Source of the DNA: Gemmatimonadales bacterium
GTDB taxonomy: Bacteria > Gemmatimonadota > Gemmatimonadetes > Longimicrobiales > Gaopeijiaceae
Direction of reading: 5' to 3'
Length of the DNA stretch: 46,574 bases
Assembly: GCA_007692665.1 (NCBI GenBank)
Contig: REBP01000110.1
Span: 1 to 46,574, forward strand
Shown: one piece after another, positions 23,936-32,255 of the stretch
Layout: every line of letters starts with the position of its first letter
Numbering within the stretch: position 1 is the stretch's first letter
The notes under the pieces: model-generated
Told to the model about the DNA's origin: nothing
Database searches by the model: none
What the model saw: the letters and a program-made list of their open reading frames with translations, nothing else
Translations under genes and position numbers: made by a program

Positions 23936-25159
23936 CTACCTCCCCGCGAACACCACCACCCTCGCCACCTCGATCTCCACCGTTACCGCGTCGCCGGCCG
24001 ACGGCACCTCGCCCTCGATCATCACCTCGAAGACCGCGCCCCCAGCCGCCCCCTCGGCCGCCCCCTCCCCGCCGGGTCCATCCGCCCCACCGGTCCCCCG
24101 ACCCACCTCGACCCTCGCCACCGGCCGGGGCCCCGGGTAGCCCACGCCCACGACCCGCCCGGCCACGCGCACCGCGTGTCCCACCCGGGACTCGCCCCCG
24201 CCCTCCGGCACGATCCGCAGGGACCCGGGTGGGAACACGGCCACGCCGTCGCCTGCGGCAGCCTCTTCCGCATCACCCACTCCAGTCTCCTCCACCTCCA
24301 GCCGCACCGCCGCACCCCCCGGCGCCGCGCTCACCCACGCCCCCCCCGAGCGCCGCACCGGCAACTCGTTCCGGTAGCCCAGGAAGCGCGCCACTGCGAG
24401 GGATGCCGGGGCCCGGAAGAGTTCGGCAGGGGTGGCGAGCTGCGCGATCCCGCCGTCCATGACGATCCCGATCCGGTGGCCCAGCAACCCCGCTTCCTCG
24501 AGGTCGTGCGTGACCAGCACGATGCCCGGTCGGTAGCGCTCCTGAAGCCGCACGATGGCGTCGCGGACCTCGTGCCGGAGCCGGGGATCGAGCGACGACA
24601 GGGGCTCGTCCAGGAGGAGGAGGGTGGGGCGGGCCACCACGGCGCGGGCCAGGGCGACGCGGTGCCGCTGGCCTCCGGAGAGCGCGGCCGGCCCGCGGGA
24701 CCCGAGTTCCTCGAGCTGCACCGACCGGAGGACCTCGTGTACGCGTTCGCGAATCTCGGCTCGGCTAACCCCCCGGATCCGCAGGGGGAACGCCACGTTC
24801 TCCTCCACCGACAGGTGCGGAAAGAGGACCGGCGCCTGGTGCAGGTAGACCGCGCCCCGGCGCTCGGGGGGGGCATGGGTCACGTCCGCGCCCCCCACCT
24901 CGATCCGTCCACGGGCCAGCGGGGCGATGCCGGCCACGGCCCGGAGCAGCGTCGTCTTCCCCTCGCCCGAGGCCCCCACCAGCACGAGGCGCTCGCCAGC
25001 CTGCACCTCGAGGTCGATGCCGTCCAGCCCCGGGGCTCCGGGCGCCATGTCGCCCCCGAACGGGATGCGGGCTCCGGACATGCGGAGGGCCGGCACCGCG
25101 CGTTCCGCGGGTCCCGCAGGTGCGGTGTGGGGATCGTGGGGATGCGAAGGCCCGGTCAT
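23936..25159 (-). CDS. ABC transporter ATP-binding protein
   Basis: 407 residues from ATG 25159, which overlaps the preceding permease stop (ATGA). Walker A GASGEGKTT, Q-loop region YLHQAPVLFPHLSVEENV, signature LSGGQRHR, Walker B TLLLLDEPLSSLD and H-loop VTHD are all intact. A C-terminal extension of about 140 residues, Gly/Glu-rich with TOBE-like strands (VAVFPPGSLRIVPEGGG, ARVEVGRG), is typical of regulators of sugar, polyamine or iron importers. With two permeases it forms an importer of the Pot/Fbp/thiamine type. The 5' arm of the 407-residue protein has an N-terminal tail (HPHDPHTAPAGPAERA) before the ATPase fold. Confidence 0.88.
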   Translation of the reverse strand: MTGPSHPHDPHTAPAGPAERAVPALRMSGARIPFGGDMAPGAPGLDGIDLEVQAGERLVLVGASGEGKTTLLRAVAGIAPLARGRIEVGGADVTHAPPERRGAVYLHQAPVLFPHLSVEENVAFPLRIRGVSRAEIRERVHEVLRSVQLEELGSRGPAALSGGQRHRVALARAVVARPTLLLLDEPLSSLDPRLRHEVRDAIVRLQERYRPGIVLVTHDLEEAGLLGHRIGIVMDGGIAQLATPAELFRAPASLAVARFLGYRNELPVRRSGGAWVSAAPGGAAVRLEVEETGVGDAEEAAAGDGVAVFPPGSLRIVPEGGGESRVGHAVRVAGRVVGVGYPGPRPVARVEVGRGTGGADGPGGEGAAEGAAGGAVFEVMIEGEVPSAGDAVTVEIEVARVVVFAGR

Positions 25160-25950
25160 GCGACCACCACGGCGCGGTCCCTTAGCGCGAAGCCTGCCAG
25201 GGCCATGACTGCAAGGGGCGGCACCACGAGGAGGAGCGCCCCGGTGGCGGCCCGGGCATCCTGGCCGGCCTGGACGAGGGAGAGGACCTCGAGCGGGAGG
25301 GCGGGGACGACCCCCTGGCCCACGAGGAGCGTGAGCGGGACCTGGGCCCAGCTCACCAGGAACCCCAGCACGAAGCCCTCGATGAGGGGCCGGCGGAGGG
25401 CGGGGAGCGTCACGTGGACCAGGGTCTGCCGGGGGCTGGCGCCCAGGCTCCGGGCCTCGACCTCGAGGCGGTCGTCGTGCACCGCGAAGATCCCGAGGAA
25501 GAAGAGCGACACGTACCCGGCGGCGGGCACTAGGTGGGCCAGGAGCACGCCCGCGTGCGTCCCCCCGAGCCCCAGGCTCAGGAACGAGTACTGGAGGCCC
25601 ACGCCCACCGCCAGGGGCGGGGCCGCCACCGGGAGGAACGCGGCCCCGGCGGCCAGGTGCCGGCGCCACCCCCCGAGCCGGGCCATGGCGCGGCCGGCGG
25701 GGAACGCCACCGCCACGGCGAGGAGCCCGGTGCCCACCGCGAGCCCGAAGGAGCTGAGCGCCGCCGGCCCCAGGCGACCGCGCCCGCTGAGCAGGGCCGC
25801 CCAGTTCTCGAGGGTGAAGTCGGGGGGCAGCAGGTCGGGCCAGAACCACCCGCGGCCGAGCGACGCCGCCACAAGCACGGCGAACGGGAGGAGCGTCGTG
25901 AACGCGAGCACGGTGAAGAGCCCCCAGCGGAGCCCGCGGGGGCCGGTCAT
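25156..25950 (-). CDS. ABC transporter permease, subunit 2
   Basis: 264 residues, six membrane spans. The EAA loop is visible: EVEARSLGASPRQTLVHVTLPALRRPL. Start ATG 25950 overlaps the stop of permease 1 and its own stop overlaps the ATPase start, so all three are coupled. The N-terminal WGLFTVLAFTTLLPFAVLVAAS is typical of PotC/YnjC-like permeases. Substrate not readable; candidates are polyamine, thiamine, iron or phosphonate. High Ala/Leu/Gly content reflects membrane and base composition. Confidence 0.82.
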   Translation of the reverse strand: MTGPRGLRWGLFTVLAFTTLLPFAVLVAASLGRGWFWPDLLPPDFTLENWAALLSGRGRLGPAALSSFGLAVGTGLLAVAVAFPAGRAMARLGGWRRHLAAGAAFLPVAAPPLAVGVGLQYSFLSLGLGGTHAGVLLAHLVPAAGYVSLFFLGIFAVHDDRLEVEARSLGASPRQTLVHVTLPALRRPLIEGFVLGFLVSWAQVPLTLLVGQGVVPALPLEVLSLVQAGQDARAATGALLLVVPPLAVMALAGFALRDRAVVVA

Positions 25951-26849
25951 CGCTCGAGCACCTGCCACCGGGCGCGGAGGCGTTCGTGCAGGAGCACGGC
26001 CAGCGCCGCGAGGGCCAGCGCCACGAGCACCAGCACGAAGGCGTCGCCCCGCCGGGCCAGCGCCGGGTCCGTGTGCCGCTCCATGATCTGGAGCGGGAGG
26101 GCCAGCGGATCCGACGGCGCCAGGAGCACCGCCGCCTCCCAGCTCCCCGCCACGAAGGTGAAGACCGCCACCACCGCCGGGAGCATCCCCCGCCAGAGTA
26201 CGGGCCAGGTCACGTGGCGGAAGGTCGCGAGCGGCCCGGCGCCCAGCGTGCGCGCGGCCTCTTCCAGCTGCGTCCCCCGGGTGGCCAGGATCGAGAAGGC
26301 CACGAGGGCCAGGAAGGGGATCTCCTTCCAGGTAAGCGCCGCGATGAGCCCCACCCCCCACGGATCCGCCACCAGCGCCGGCATGTCGGCGGGCATGGAC
26401 ACGAGCCCCAGCTGGGCACCGGCCCGCGACAGGATCCCGCTCTGCCCCAGGATCAGGACCCCGCATACCGCCGCCACCAGGTGCGGGATCGGGAGGGGGA
26501 GGAGGGCCAGCACGCGGGCCGCGCCGTCCAGTCGCCCGCTTCCCCGAAACGCCACGGCCAGCGCCACCGCAACTGCCGTCGACAGCGCCGTCGAGGCGGC
26601 GGCGATCCAGAGGGTCCACGCGATCCCCGCGTGCACCCCGCCGTCGGCGAGCACCCGCATCCAGGGTGCCCCCGTGAGCCCCCGCGCCCCGGCCCCCGCG
26701 AGCCCCACCGACCCCGCCGCCGCGTACGCCACGCCCACCAGCACCGGCAGCGCCAGGAGCAGGGCGAACAGGAGCCCGGTGGAGGCCGGACGGCCGGGGG
26801 TGAAGCGGCGCATGGGGCCGGGAGGTGAGCCCGGGCGGGGCGATGCCAT
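25947..26849 (-). CDS. ABC transporter permease, subunit 1
   Basis: 300 residues from ATG 26849; ATG 26813 is an equally possible start. Six spans. The EAA motif reads LEEAARTLGAGPLATFRHVTWPVLWRGML. LLPLPIPHLVAAVCGVLIL precedes it. It is the first gene of a three-gene coupled importer operon (permease, permease, ATPase). No periplasmic binding-protein gene is present on either side, which is unusual for an importer; such an importer would need one encoded elsewhere. TAGGAT (26892-26897, minus) about 40 nt upstream may be its -10 element. The divergent neighbour is the arginine-deiminase-like gene, 138 nt away. Confidence 0.82.
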   Translation of the reverse strand: MASPRPGSPPGPMRRFTPGRPASTGLLFALLLALPVLVGVAYAAAGSVGLAGAGARGLTGAPWMRVLADGGVHAGIAWTLWIAAASTALSTAVAVALAVAFRGSGRLDGAARVLALLPLPIPHLVAAVCGVLILGQSGILSRAGAQLGLVSMPADMPALVADPWGVGLIAALTWKEIPFLALVAFSILATRGTQLEEAARTLGAGPLATFRHVTWPVLWRGMLPAVVAVFTFVAGSWEAAVLLAPSDPLALPLQIMERHTDPALARRGDAFVLVLVALALAALAVLLHERLRARWQVLER

Positions 26850-26987
26850 GGGTGCCGGGGTCAGGGTGCGAAGGGGTGTTCAAGGCCCCCCATCCTACCG
26901 CCTCGGCGGGAATCGGGCGATCCCGGCGCGGCGCGCCGCCCCTCCGGCCGCCTTGACCTCCGGCCCGTCCCGACGCCATTTGAATGC

Positions 26988-28325
26988 ATGACTCCCGAAC
27001 TTCCCGAGACGTCCGACCAGGCCCCGGCTCACGCCCCCGACGGCGCCCCGGTCCCTTCTCCCGACCACGCCCCGGCCCGCCCCCCCGTCCGCGTGGACTC
27101 CGAGATCGGGCGCCTCCGCCGGGTGCTCGTGCACGAACCCGGGCCCGAGGTCGACCAGATGGTGCCGGGCATGATGGAGGAGCTCCTCTTCGACGACATC
27201 CTCTTCGGTCCCGCCGCCCGCGACGAGCACCGCCGCTTCCGCCGCGTGCTGAGCCTCCTCGGCGTCGAGGTCCTCGAGGCCCAGGACCTGCTGGCCCAGG
27301 CGCTGGCCGACGCCGAGGGGCGGCGCTGGGTGGAAGGGAAGGTCTTTCCCGACCTGGATGCGGAGTTTCAGGACCGGTTCCGGGCGCTCGAGCCCGACGG
27401 TGCCGCACGGGCGCTGGTGGCCGGTGTGCGCCGGGCCGCAGTGCAGACGGCGGTCACGCTGGACGATCTCTTCGGCGTGCGGCCCCTCCCCAACTGGTGT
27501 TTCCAGCGCGACACGCAGGTGGTCCTCGGCGGCTCCGTGCACATCTCATCGATGGCCAGTGCCGCGCGCCGGCGGGAGGCGGTGCTGTCGAGGGCCATCT
27601 TCCGGTTTCACCCCGACCTCCGGGGGACCCCGATCCTCGAGGACCAGGGCGAGGTCCCCACGCGGGTGGTCCTCGAGGGGGGTGACGTCCTCGTGCTGTC
27701 TCCCGACATCGTCGCGGTGGGCGAGTCGGCCCGGACCTCGGGCGGCGGCCTGAGCGCGCTGATCGAACGGCTCCGCCGGGTGGAGGGCGGTCCGCGGTGG
27801 CTCCTCCGGGTGACGCTCCCGCGGGAACGCGCCTTCATGCACCTGGACACCCTCTTCACCCCGGTGGACGAGGACGTCTGCCTCGTGTACCCGCCCGTCA
27901 TCCTCCCCGACCGGCCGGGGAGCGCCCGGGTCACAGAGTACGACCTGCACGAGCGCCAGGCCACCCCGAGGGATGCCGGGGACCTCCTCGGTGCCCTCGC
28001 GGCGCGGGGGCTCTCCTACCGGGCCATCTCCTGCGGGGGTGCGGACCCGGTGGACCAGCAGCGGGAGCAGTGGACCGACGGCGCCAACGCGCTGGCGCTG
28101 GCACCCGGTGTGGCCGTGCTCTACGACCGGAACGTGCGCACCGCCGAGGCCATGAACGAGGCCGGTTTCCGCATCGTGCGGGCCGACGACCTCCTGCTGG
28201 GGAGCGCCGACGTGTCCCTCGACGCCGGCGAGAAGGTGTGCATCCTCACCCCCTCCAACGAGCTCTCCCGCGCGCGGGGCGGACCCCACTGCCTGACGCA
28301 TCCGCTCCTGCGCGACCCGGTGTGA
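26988..28325 (+). CDS. Arginine deiminase/amidinotransferase family enzyme
   Basis: 445 residues; an N-terminal Pro/Ala/Asp-rich tail of about 35 residues precedes the fold. The pentein active-site set is present: FQRDTQ (substrate-binding FxRD), EGGDVLVLS, FMHLDTLFT with catalytic His, and GGPHCLTHPLLRD with nucleophilic Cys at residue 435. The family hydrolyses arginine to citrulline and ammonia; related members act on other guanidines. It is a little longer than classical arginine deiminase (about 410 residues), and other arc pathway genes (arcB, arcC, arcD) are absent, so a different guanidino substrate is possible. ATG 26988 is close to TTGACC at 26953-26958. It is divergent from the ABC importer. 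Confidence 0.82.
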   Translation: MTPELPETSDQAPAHAPDGAPVPSPDHAPARPPVRVDSEIGRLRRVLVHEPGPEVDQMVPGMMEELLFDDILFGPAARDEHRRFRRVLSLLGVEVLEAQDLLAQALADAEGRRWVEGKVFPDLDAEFQDRFRALEPDGAARALVAGVRRAAVQTAVTLDDLFGVRPLPNWCFQRDTQVVLGGSVHISSMASAARRREAVLSRAIFRFHPDLRGTPILEDQGEVPTRVVLEGGDVLVLSPDIVAVGESARTSGGGLSALIERLRRVEGGPRWLLRVTLPRERAFMHLDTLFTPVDEDVCLVYPPVILPDRPGSARVTEYDLHERQATPRDAGDLLGALAARGLSYRAISCGGADPVDQQREQWTDGANALALAPGVAVLYDRNVRTAEAMNEAGFRIVRADDLLLGSADVSLDAGEKVCILTPSNELSRARGGPHCLTHPLLRDPV

Positions 28326-28445
28326 GGAGGCGGGGCGGGAGGCGGGCTGCGAGGCTCGCCCCGGCGGCTCGGCCGGGCGCTCCGTCGGCCGCCCGTCGCC
28401 CGCCTCCCGGCGCTCCGTCGGCCGCCCCCCGGCCGCTCGCCCTCG
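28326..28445. repeat. Low-complexity GC stretch with an 18-bp direct repeat
   Basis: Between the deiminase-like gene and the FKBP gene the sequence GGCGCTCCGTCGGCCGCC occurs near 28377 and again near 28409, within a very G+C-rich region. No hairpin followed by T-run is seen. Confidence 0.5.
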
Positions 28446-29087
28446 TCAGGCGTCCGGAGTTTCGTCCGGCGGCCCGTCGATGATCTCGCCCGGATCCTCC
28501 TCCGAGAACATGTCGTCATCCGGGGCCTGCAGGATCTCGATGAGCTTCACATCGAAGACCAGCATCCCTGCCGGTGCGCCCGGCCGCGACGCCGGGTCCC
28601 CGTAGGCGAGCTCCGCCGGGATCCAGAAGCGCCGCTCCTCGCCCTCGGTCATGAGCTGGAGCCCCTCGACCCACCCGGCGATGAGGCCGCCGGCGGGGAA
28701 GACCGCGGGCGCGCCCCCCACCACGGAGCTGTCGAACATCTCGCCGTTGGTCTGCCACCCCGTGTAATGCACCCGCACCATGTCGGTGGGTACCGGGCTG
28801 CGCTGGCCATCGCCGGGCTCCAGCACGACCCAGGCGAGCCCCGATGCCGAACGTTCCGCCCGGGACGGCGGCGCGTCCACATTGCTCGGTGCCCGGATCT
28901 GGCCGTCTACCGCCGCGTTGGGATCAAGCTCCATGCTCGTGGTGCGGTCGCACGCCACCAGGAGCGGGATGGCCAGGAAGGAGCCGGCCAGAAGCCGGAG
29001 GGCGGCGCGGAAGGGGCGGGGAGAGCGAGATGAAGCGGGAGCTCCGGGGAGGCCGAGGGCAGGCGAGGTGGAACGGGGTTCGGGCAT
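28446..29087 (-). CDS. FKBP-type peptidyl-prolyl isomerase lipoprotein
   Basis: 213 residues from ATG 29087. Signal peptide FLAIPLLVAC gives a lipobox, so the domain faces the periplasm. The FKBP domain runs from about residue 95 to 190: DMVRVHYTGWQTNGEMFDSSVVGGAPAVFPAGGLIAGWVEGLQLMTEGEERRFWIPAELAYG then GMLVFDVKLIEI. The conserved YTG, FDSS, GWxEGLQLM and VFDVKLIEI elements match FKBP catalytic clefts. It would catalyse proline isomerisation during folding of exported proteins. An acidic C-terminal tail (EEDPGEIIDGPPDE) follows. Upstream to 29548 lies noncoding repeat-containing DNA. Confidence 0.9.
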   Translation of the reverse strand: MPEPRSTSPALGLPGAPASSRSPRPFRAALRLLAGSFLAIPLLVACDRTTSMELDPNAAVDGQIRAPSNVDAPPSRAERSASGLAWVVLEPGDGQRSPVPTDMVRVHYTGWQTNGEMFDSSVVGGAPAVFPAGGLIAGWVEGLQLMTEGEERRFWIPAELAYGDPASRPGAPAGMLVFDVKLIEILQAPDDDMFSEEDPGEIIDGPPDETPDA

Positions 29088-29548
29088 GGGAGTCCGGAAG
29101 CTGGGGGGCTGGGGGGATGCGAACACGGCCGGGCATGTCCGGTGCGGAGTCGGACAGACCGTGTGCGGAACGGGCAAGCCGCCCGTCTGTGGAGCGCCGC
29201 TGCAACGCCTGCACCATGGGGGCGCGTGCCGCCGGGGTCAAGCGGGGCGGCACGGATGCGGGCGGGCAACGCGTCGGGGCCGATGCCCGGCGACAGCGCG
29301 CAGGACTTGGCCCGCCGGGGTTTCAGGCAGCTGCCGGAGGTGGGGAGGGCGACAGGGACGCTCTGAATCTGCCAATCGCAGTGTCCGACGGCCTCGTCGG
29401 CAATCGGAGGGGGACCTGACATCGCGAACTTGCCAATCCGCCAGCGGCCCCGATGCGATTGGCAGTTTCGCCGTGTCCTGGCGCCCAGTTTCTGCCACCG
29501 GTGGATTCGAAGTGCACGATTGGCAGGTTCGCTGGCCGCTTCACCCGG
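29088..29548. other. Noncoding region with inverted GCGAAnnTGCCAAT repeats
   Basis: This 461-nt stretch is flanked by two minus-strand genes. It holds no convincing gene; short open frames are Arg/Pro-rich noise. It contains four copies of a 16-17 bp motif in opposite orientations (29366-29532) and a perfect hairpin CCGACG-GCCT-CGTCGG at 29385-29400. Function unknown; candidates are operator sites, a small mobile repeat or a structured RNA. Confidence 0.6.
29366..29532. repeat. Four inverted copies of GCGAAnnTGCCAATCg
   Basis: Copy 1 (29366-29380) AATCTGCCAATCGCA and copy 2 (29424-29440) GCGAACTTGCCAATCCG are on the plus strand. Copy 3 (29455-29471) and copy 4 (29516-29532) are on the minus strand, reading GCGAAACTGCCAATCGC and GCGAACCTGCCAATCGT. 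Copies 2 and 3 face each other across about 14 nt and could pair as a hairpin; copies 1 and 4 form an outer inverted pair. Confidence 0.7.
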
Positions 29549-30172
29549 TCACTCCGCCCAGTGCACCCGCCACATGTGCTGTTCCAGCGTTTCGGGGCTG
29601 GCTGCGCAGGCCTCGAGCCAGTCCCGGATCTGGCCGCCGAGAAGGCGTCCCCACTCCCGCGCATCCTCGGCATCCAGGTAATGGAGGGCATGATGCGGAA
29701 ACCTTGGCTCCGGAGGGGTGCGGACGTGGTGGAGCAATATGGGAAGCCCCGCATCCCGTGTGAGTTGCCAGACCTCGTGCTCGAAGGAGTGCTGGGCCGC
29801 AACCTTGTCGTAGACCCGCTGCTGCTGGGCCTGGATCGCTTCGACACTCCCGGCGCTCGCGAACTGGTACCAGCTGAGGAGCGCGTCGTCGGCGTCCGAG
29901 ACCACGGGCCAGAACTCCCCGGGTTGGTTCGGAATGGCCGATGCCTTCGAGTTCACCCGGAACCAGAATCGAACCGGCCCGGCCGGTGTCCGGGCCGTGT
30001 ACCTGGAGGGCGCGCCCTTCGCGCGGGCCACGGAGGCGGGCGGGCTCGCCTCGGCGAATCCCGCATCGAAGTTCCGGTAGAATTCGGGGGCGTGGATCAA
30101 GGGTCGGGTCTCCCGGACGGAATGGCGGACGCAGGGGCAAAGGGGGCGTGGGGGCGGGGTCCACCTCCGCAT
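29549..30172 (-). CDS. Conserved-looking hypothetical protein
   Basis: 207 residues from ATG 30172; the true start could be further in, because the first 20 residues are Pro/Arg-rich. The body has good protein character: LIHAPEFYRNFDAGFAEAS, RYTARTPAGPVRFWFRVNSKASAIPNQPGEFWPVVSDADDALLSWYQFA, and a helical end AREWGRLLGGQIRDWLEACAASPETLEQHMW. No signal peptide and no membrane span. No family recognised; it is rich in aromatic residues and ends with charged helices. Part of the upstream region is noncoding up to the TonB-C-domain gene on the opposite strand. Confidence 0.6.
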   Translation of the reverse strand: MRRWTPPPRPLCPCVRHSVRETRPLIHAPEFYRNFDAGFAEASPPASVARAKGAPSRYTARTPAGPVRFWFRVNSKASAIPNQPGEFWPVVSDADDALLSWYQFASAGSVEAIQAQQQRVYDKVAAQHSFEHEVWQLTRDAGLPILLHHVRTPPEPRFPHHALHYLDAEDAREWGRLLGGQIRDWLEACAASPETLEQHMWRVHWAE

Positions 30173-30309
30173 CCCGGGTTCGGAAGTCTGCCGCATCTGC
30201 ACGCCGATGGCCAGTGGCCTCTCCGCCGCCCCCCGGGGAGGGCGCCCGACCGTCGCTTGCCCTCGCTTGCCCTGCGTGTTCCGCCGCATTAGTCTCGCCC
30301 CTCGACGCG

Positions 30310-31164
30310 ATGGGCGAGAAATCCATATGGATTCGAGCGATCAAGGTATGCCCGGGGGTGCACGTGCTGGGAAAATGGAACGGTAGGTCCCGTGGATGCG
30401 GTGGGTGGGGGGGCAGGGGCAGGGGCCCGGGCACGGTCCGGCTCACGCCAATTCTCGGCGCCATTCTCGCGCTGGGCCTCCTGGTCGGCTGCGCGAGTGC
30501 CGGGCCACCCCGCGGCTGGTCCGACGAACTCCTGAGCGCCTGGCAGCCACCTACCGGCCAGACATGCCACGCCAGTACGGAGCCCGCTGTGCTTCCCCCA
30601 CCGGAGGACGTGGTGGACCCCGCGGAAGTCGAGGCTGCCGTCCGGGAGGCACTTCCGGGGGTCGAGGGATATGTCCTCTTCTCCATCCAGCAGGACAGCA
30701 CGGGGGCGTGGGACCGCGTCGCCCCCATCGAGAGCGACCTCGAGCCGGGGCACCAGGACCGCCTGACCGAAGTCCTCCGCCCCCGCCTCTCCACCGTGCC
30801 CCTGCCGGGGCTGCGCCTTCGCATCGCGATGGCCGAAGAGGTGTCCGTGGCCGTGGGTCGCCAGCAGCACTGCCCTCCGATGGTCGAAAACCGCGGCAGT
30901 TATCAGCGTGAGCTCAATTTCCTTTGGGCGCTCCACCGGGTCGAAACCGAGGTGATGCTTGTGGCCATGGTCCTCGAGGACGGCACTCCGCGAGACATGA
31001 GGCTAACGCAGGGGTCGGGCAACCCTCAGCTGGATGCCGACATCCTCGAGAGCGTGACGCGCCTCCACTTTCATCCGGGCCTGCGGGATCGAATCGTGTG
31101 GGAGGCGTGGATCCGGATGCCGATCCGACTCCGGAACCCGTCCCGGAGGAGCCCGGGGGGATGA
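30310..31164 (+). CDS. Lipoprotein with TonB C-terminal-like domain
   Basis: 284 residues from ATG 30310; GTG 30364 is an alternative. A hydrophobic stretch ends in the lipobox ALGLLVGC. The middle region is Pro/Glu-rich. The C-terminal domain (about residues 210-275) LVAMVLEDGTPRDMRLTQGSGNPQLDADILESVTRLHFHPGL matches the TonB C-domain pattern (SG...LDxxAxxxVxxxxFxPA). Classical TonB has an inner-membrane anchor helix and a Pro-rich arm; here the anchor is a lipid, so it may not work as an energy transducer. It may instead bind a peptidoglycan or receptor target. Upstream of the Vgb-like gene by 89 nt. Confidence 0.7.
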   Translation: MGEKSIWIRAIKVCPGVHVLGKWNGRSRGCGGWGGRGRGPGTVRLTPILGAILALGLLVGCASAGPPRGWSDELLSAWQPPTGQTCHASTEPAVLPPPEDVVDPAEVEAAVREALPGVEGYVLFSIQQDSTGAWDRVAPIESDLEPGHQDRLTEVLRPRLSTVPLPGLRLRIAMAEEVSVAVGRQQHCPPMVENRGSYQRELNFLWALHRVETEVMLVAMVLEDGTPRDMRLTQGSGNPQLDADILESVTRLHFHPGLRDRIVWEAWIRMPIRLRNPSRRSPGG

Positions 31165-31253
31165 GTGCGGGAACCCGTCCGGACGAACCGGAGTAGAGGG
31201 GGACTGCCTGCTTCACACTTGAAACATTCGACCCGCCCCACCGGAGACATCCG

Positions 31254-32255
31254 ATGAAGTCCTCCGCCATGCTCGCCCTCACGGGCCTCGTCACGCTGTC
31301 GTTCCTCGCACCCACCCCGGCCGAGGCCCAGGTGCCCGCCGGCCAGGAGGACGTCCTGCGGGAGTGGGAAGTGGAGTTCGGCGGTCGTAGCCGCGACCCC
31401 TACGTGGCCCATGACGGGAAGGTCTGGTTCGTGGGCCAGGCCGGGAACTACATCGCCTGGTTCGACCCGTCCACCGAGGACTTCCGCCGGTACGAGATCG
31501 AGGAGGGGACGAACCCCCACAACCTCATCGTCGACGACGAGGGCATGGTCTGGTATGCGGGCAACCGGAACGGCCGCATCGGGAAGCTCGACCCCGAGAC
31601 CGGCGAGGCCGAGGTCTTCATGACCGGCGAGGCGCGGGATCCGCACACGCTGATCTTCGATGGCAACGGCAACATCTGGTTCACCTCCCAGCAGTCCAAC
31701 TACGTCGGCCGCATGGACATGGCAACCGGGGAGTACCGGATCATCGAGCCCCACGACGAGCGGAGCCGCCCCTACGGCATCGTCATGGACGAGGAGGGCC
31801 ACCCCTGGGTCGCCCTCTTCAACACGAACCAGGTGATCCGCATCCATCCCGAGACGATGGAGATCACCCGCTTCGAGAAGGCGACACCCGAGTCCCGCTC
31901 CCGGCGCATCGAGGTCACCTCCGACGGCCACGTCTGGTACGTGGACGAGCCCCGGGGCCAGCTCGGACGCATCAACATCGAGAGCCGCGAGGTCGCCGAG
32001 TTCCCCATGCCCGGCGGCGACGACTCCCGCCCCTACGCGCTCACGAAGGATGACCGCGAGGTCCTGTGGGTCTCCCAGACCGGGCCCGAGAAGCGTCTCG
32101 TGGCCTTCGATCCTCGGACCGAGAGCTTCCTCTCGGTGAACGAGGTGAGCCACAACATCCGGCACATGATGTTTGACCACGACACCCGGACGATGTGGTT
32201 CGGCACGGATGCGAACATGGTGGGCCGCATCCTGACGAGGACGCCGACCCCGTGA
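31254..32255 (+). CDS. Vgb/streptogramin-lyase-like secreted beta-propeller
   Basis: 333 residues. Signal peptide ends TPAEAQ. The seven-bladed propeller repeats are easily seen: GKVWFVGQAGNYIAWFDPSTEDF, GMVWYAGNRNGRIGKLDPETGEAEVF, GNIWFTSQQSNYVGRMDMATGEY, GHPWVALFNTNQVIRIHPETMEI, GHVWYVDEPRGQLGRINIESRE. These match virginiamycin B lyase-like proteins. In true Vgb a His-containing catalytic face opens the streptogramin ring; I cannot confirm it here, and most homologues are non-enzymatic. Its stop overlaps the GTG of the next gene (GTGA at 32252-32255), so they form a coupled pair. Periplasmic or secreted. Confidence 0.82.
   Translation: MKSSAMLALTGLVTLSFLAPTPAEAQVPAGQEDVLREWEVEFGGRSRDPYVAHDGKVWFVGQAGNYIAWFDPSTEDFRRYEIEEGTNPHNLIVDDEGMVWYAGNRNGRIGKLDPETGEAEVFMTGEARDPHTLIFDGNGNIWFTSQQSNYVGRMDMATGEYRIIEPHDERSRPYGIVMDEEGHPWVALFNTNQVIRIHPETMEITRFEKATPESRSRRIEVTSDGHVWYVDEPRGQLGRINIESREVAEFPMPGGDDSRPYALTKDDREVLWVSQTGPEKRLVAFDPRTESFLSVNEVSHNIRHMMFDHDTRTMWFGTDANMVGRILTRTPTP

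Noticed and set aside
26953-26985. TTGACC with possible -10 before the deiminase gene
   Set aside because: The -35 is good, but no acceptable -10 occurs at 16-19 nt, so it was not listed as a promoter.
25156-27408. 750-codon minus frame as a single permease fusion
   Set aside because: Its 5' two thirds is Gly/Arg/Pro noise overlapping permease 1 and the deiminase gene. The real permease begins at ATG 25950, overlapping the stop of permease 1.
29455-29471. Repeat cluster considered as a CRISPR array
   Set aside because: Copies alternate in orientation, spacing is irregular (about 30-60 bp) and there are no cas genes.
29541-30824. 427-codon minus-strand frame overlapping the unknown gene and TonB-C lipoprotein
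   Set aside because: Ser/Arg/Pro-rich across its length; the 207-residue reading in another minus frame and the plus-strand lipoprotein have far better protein character.
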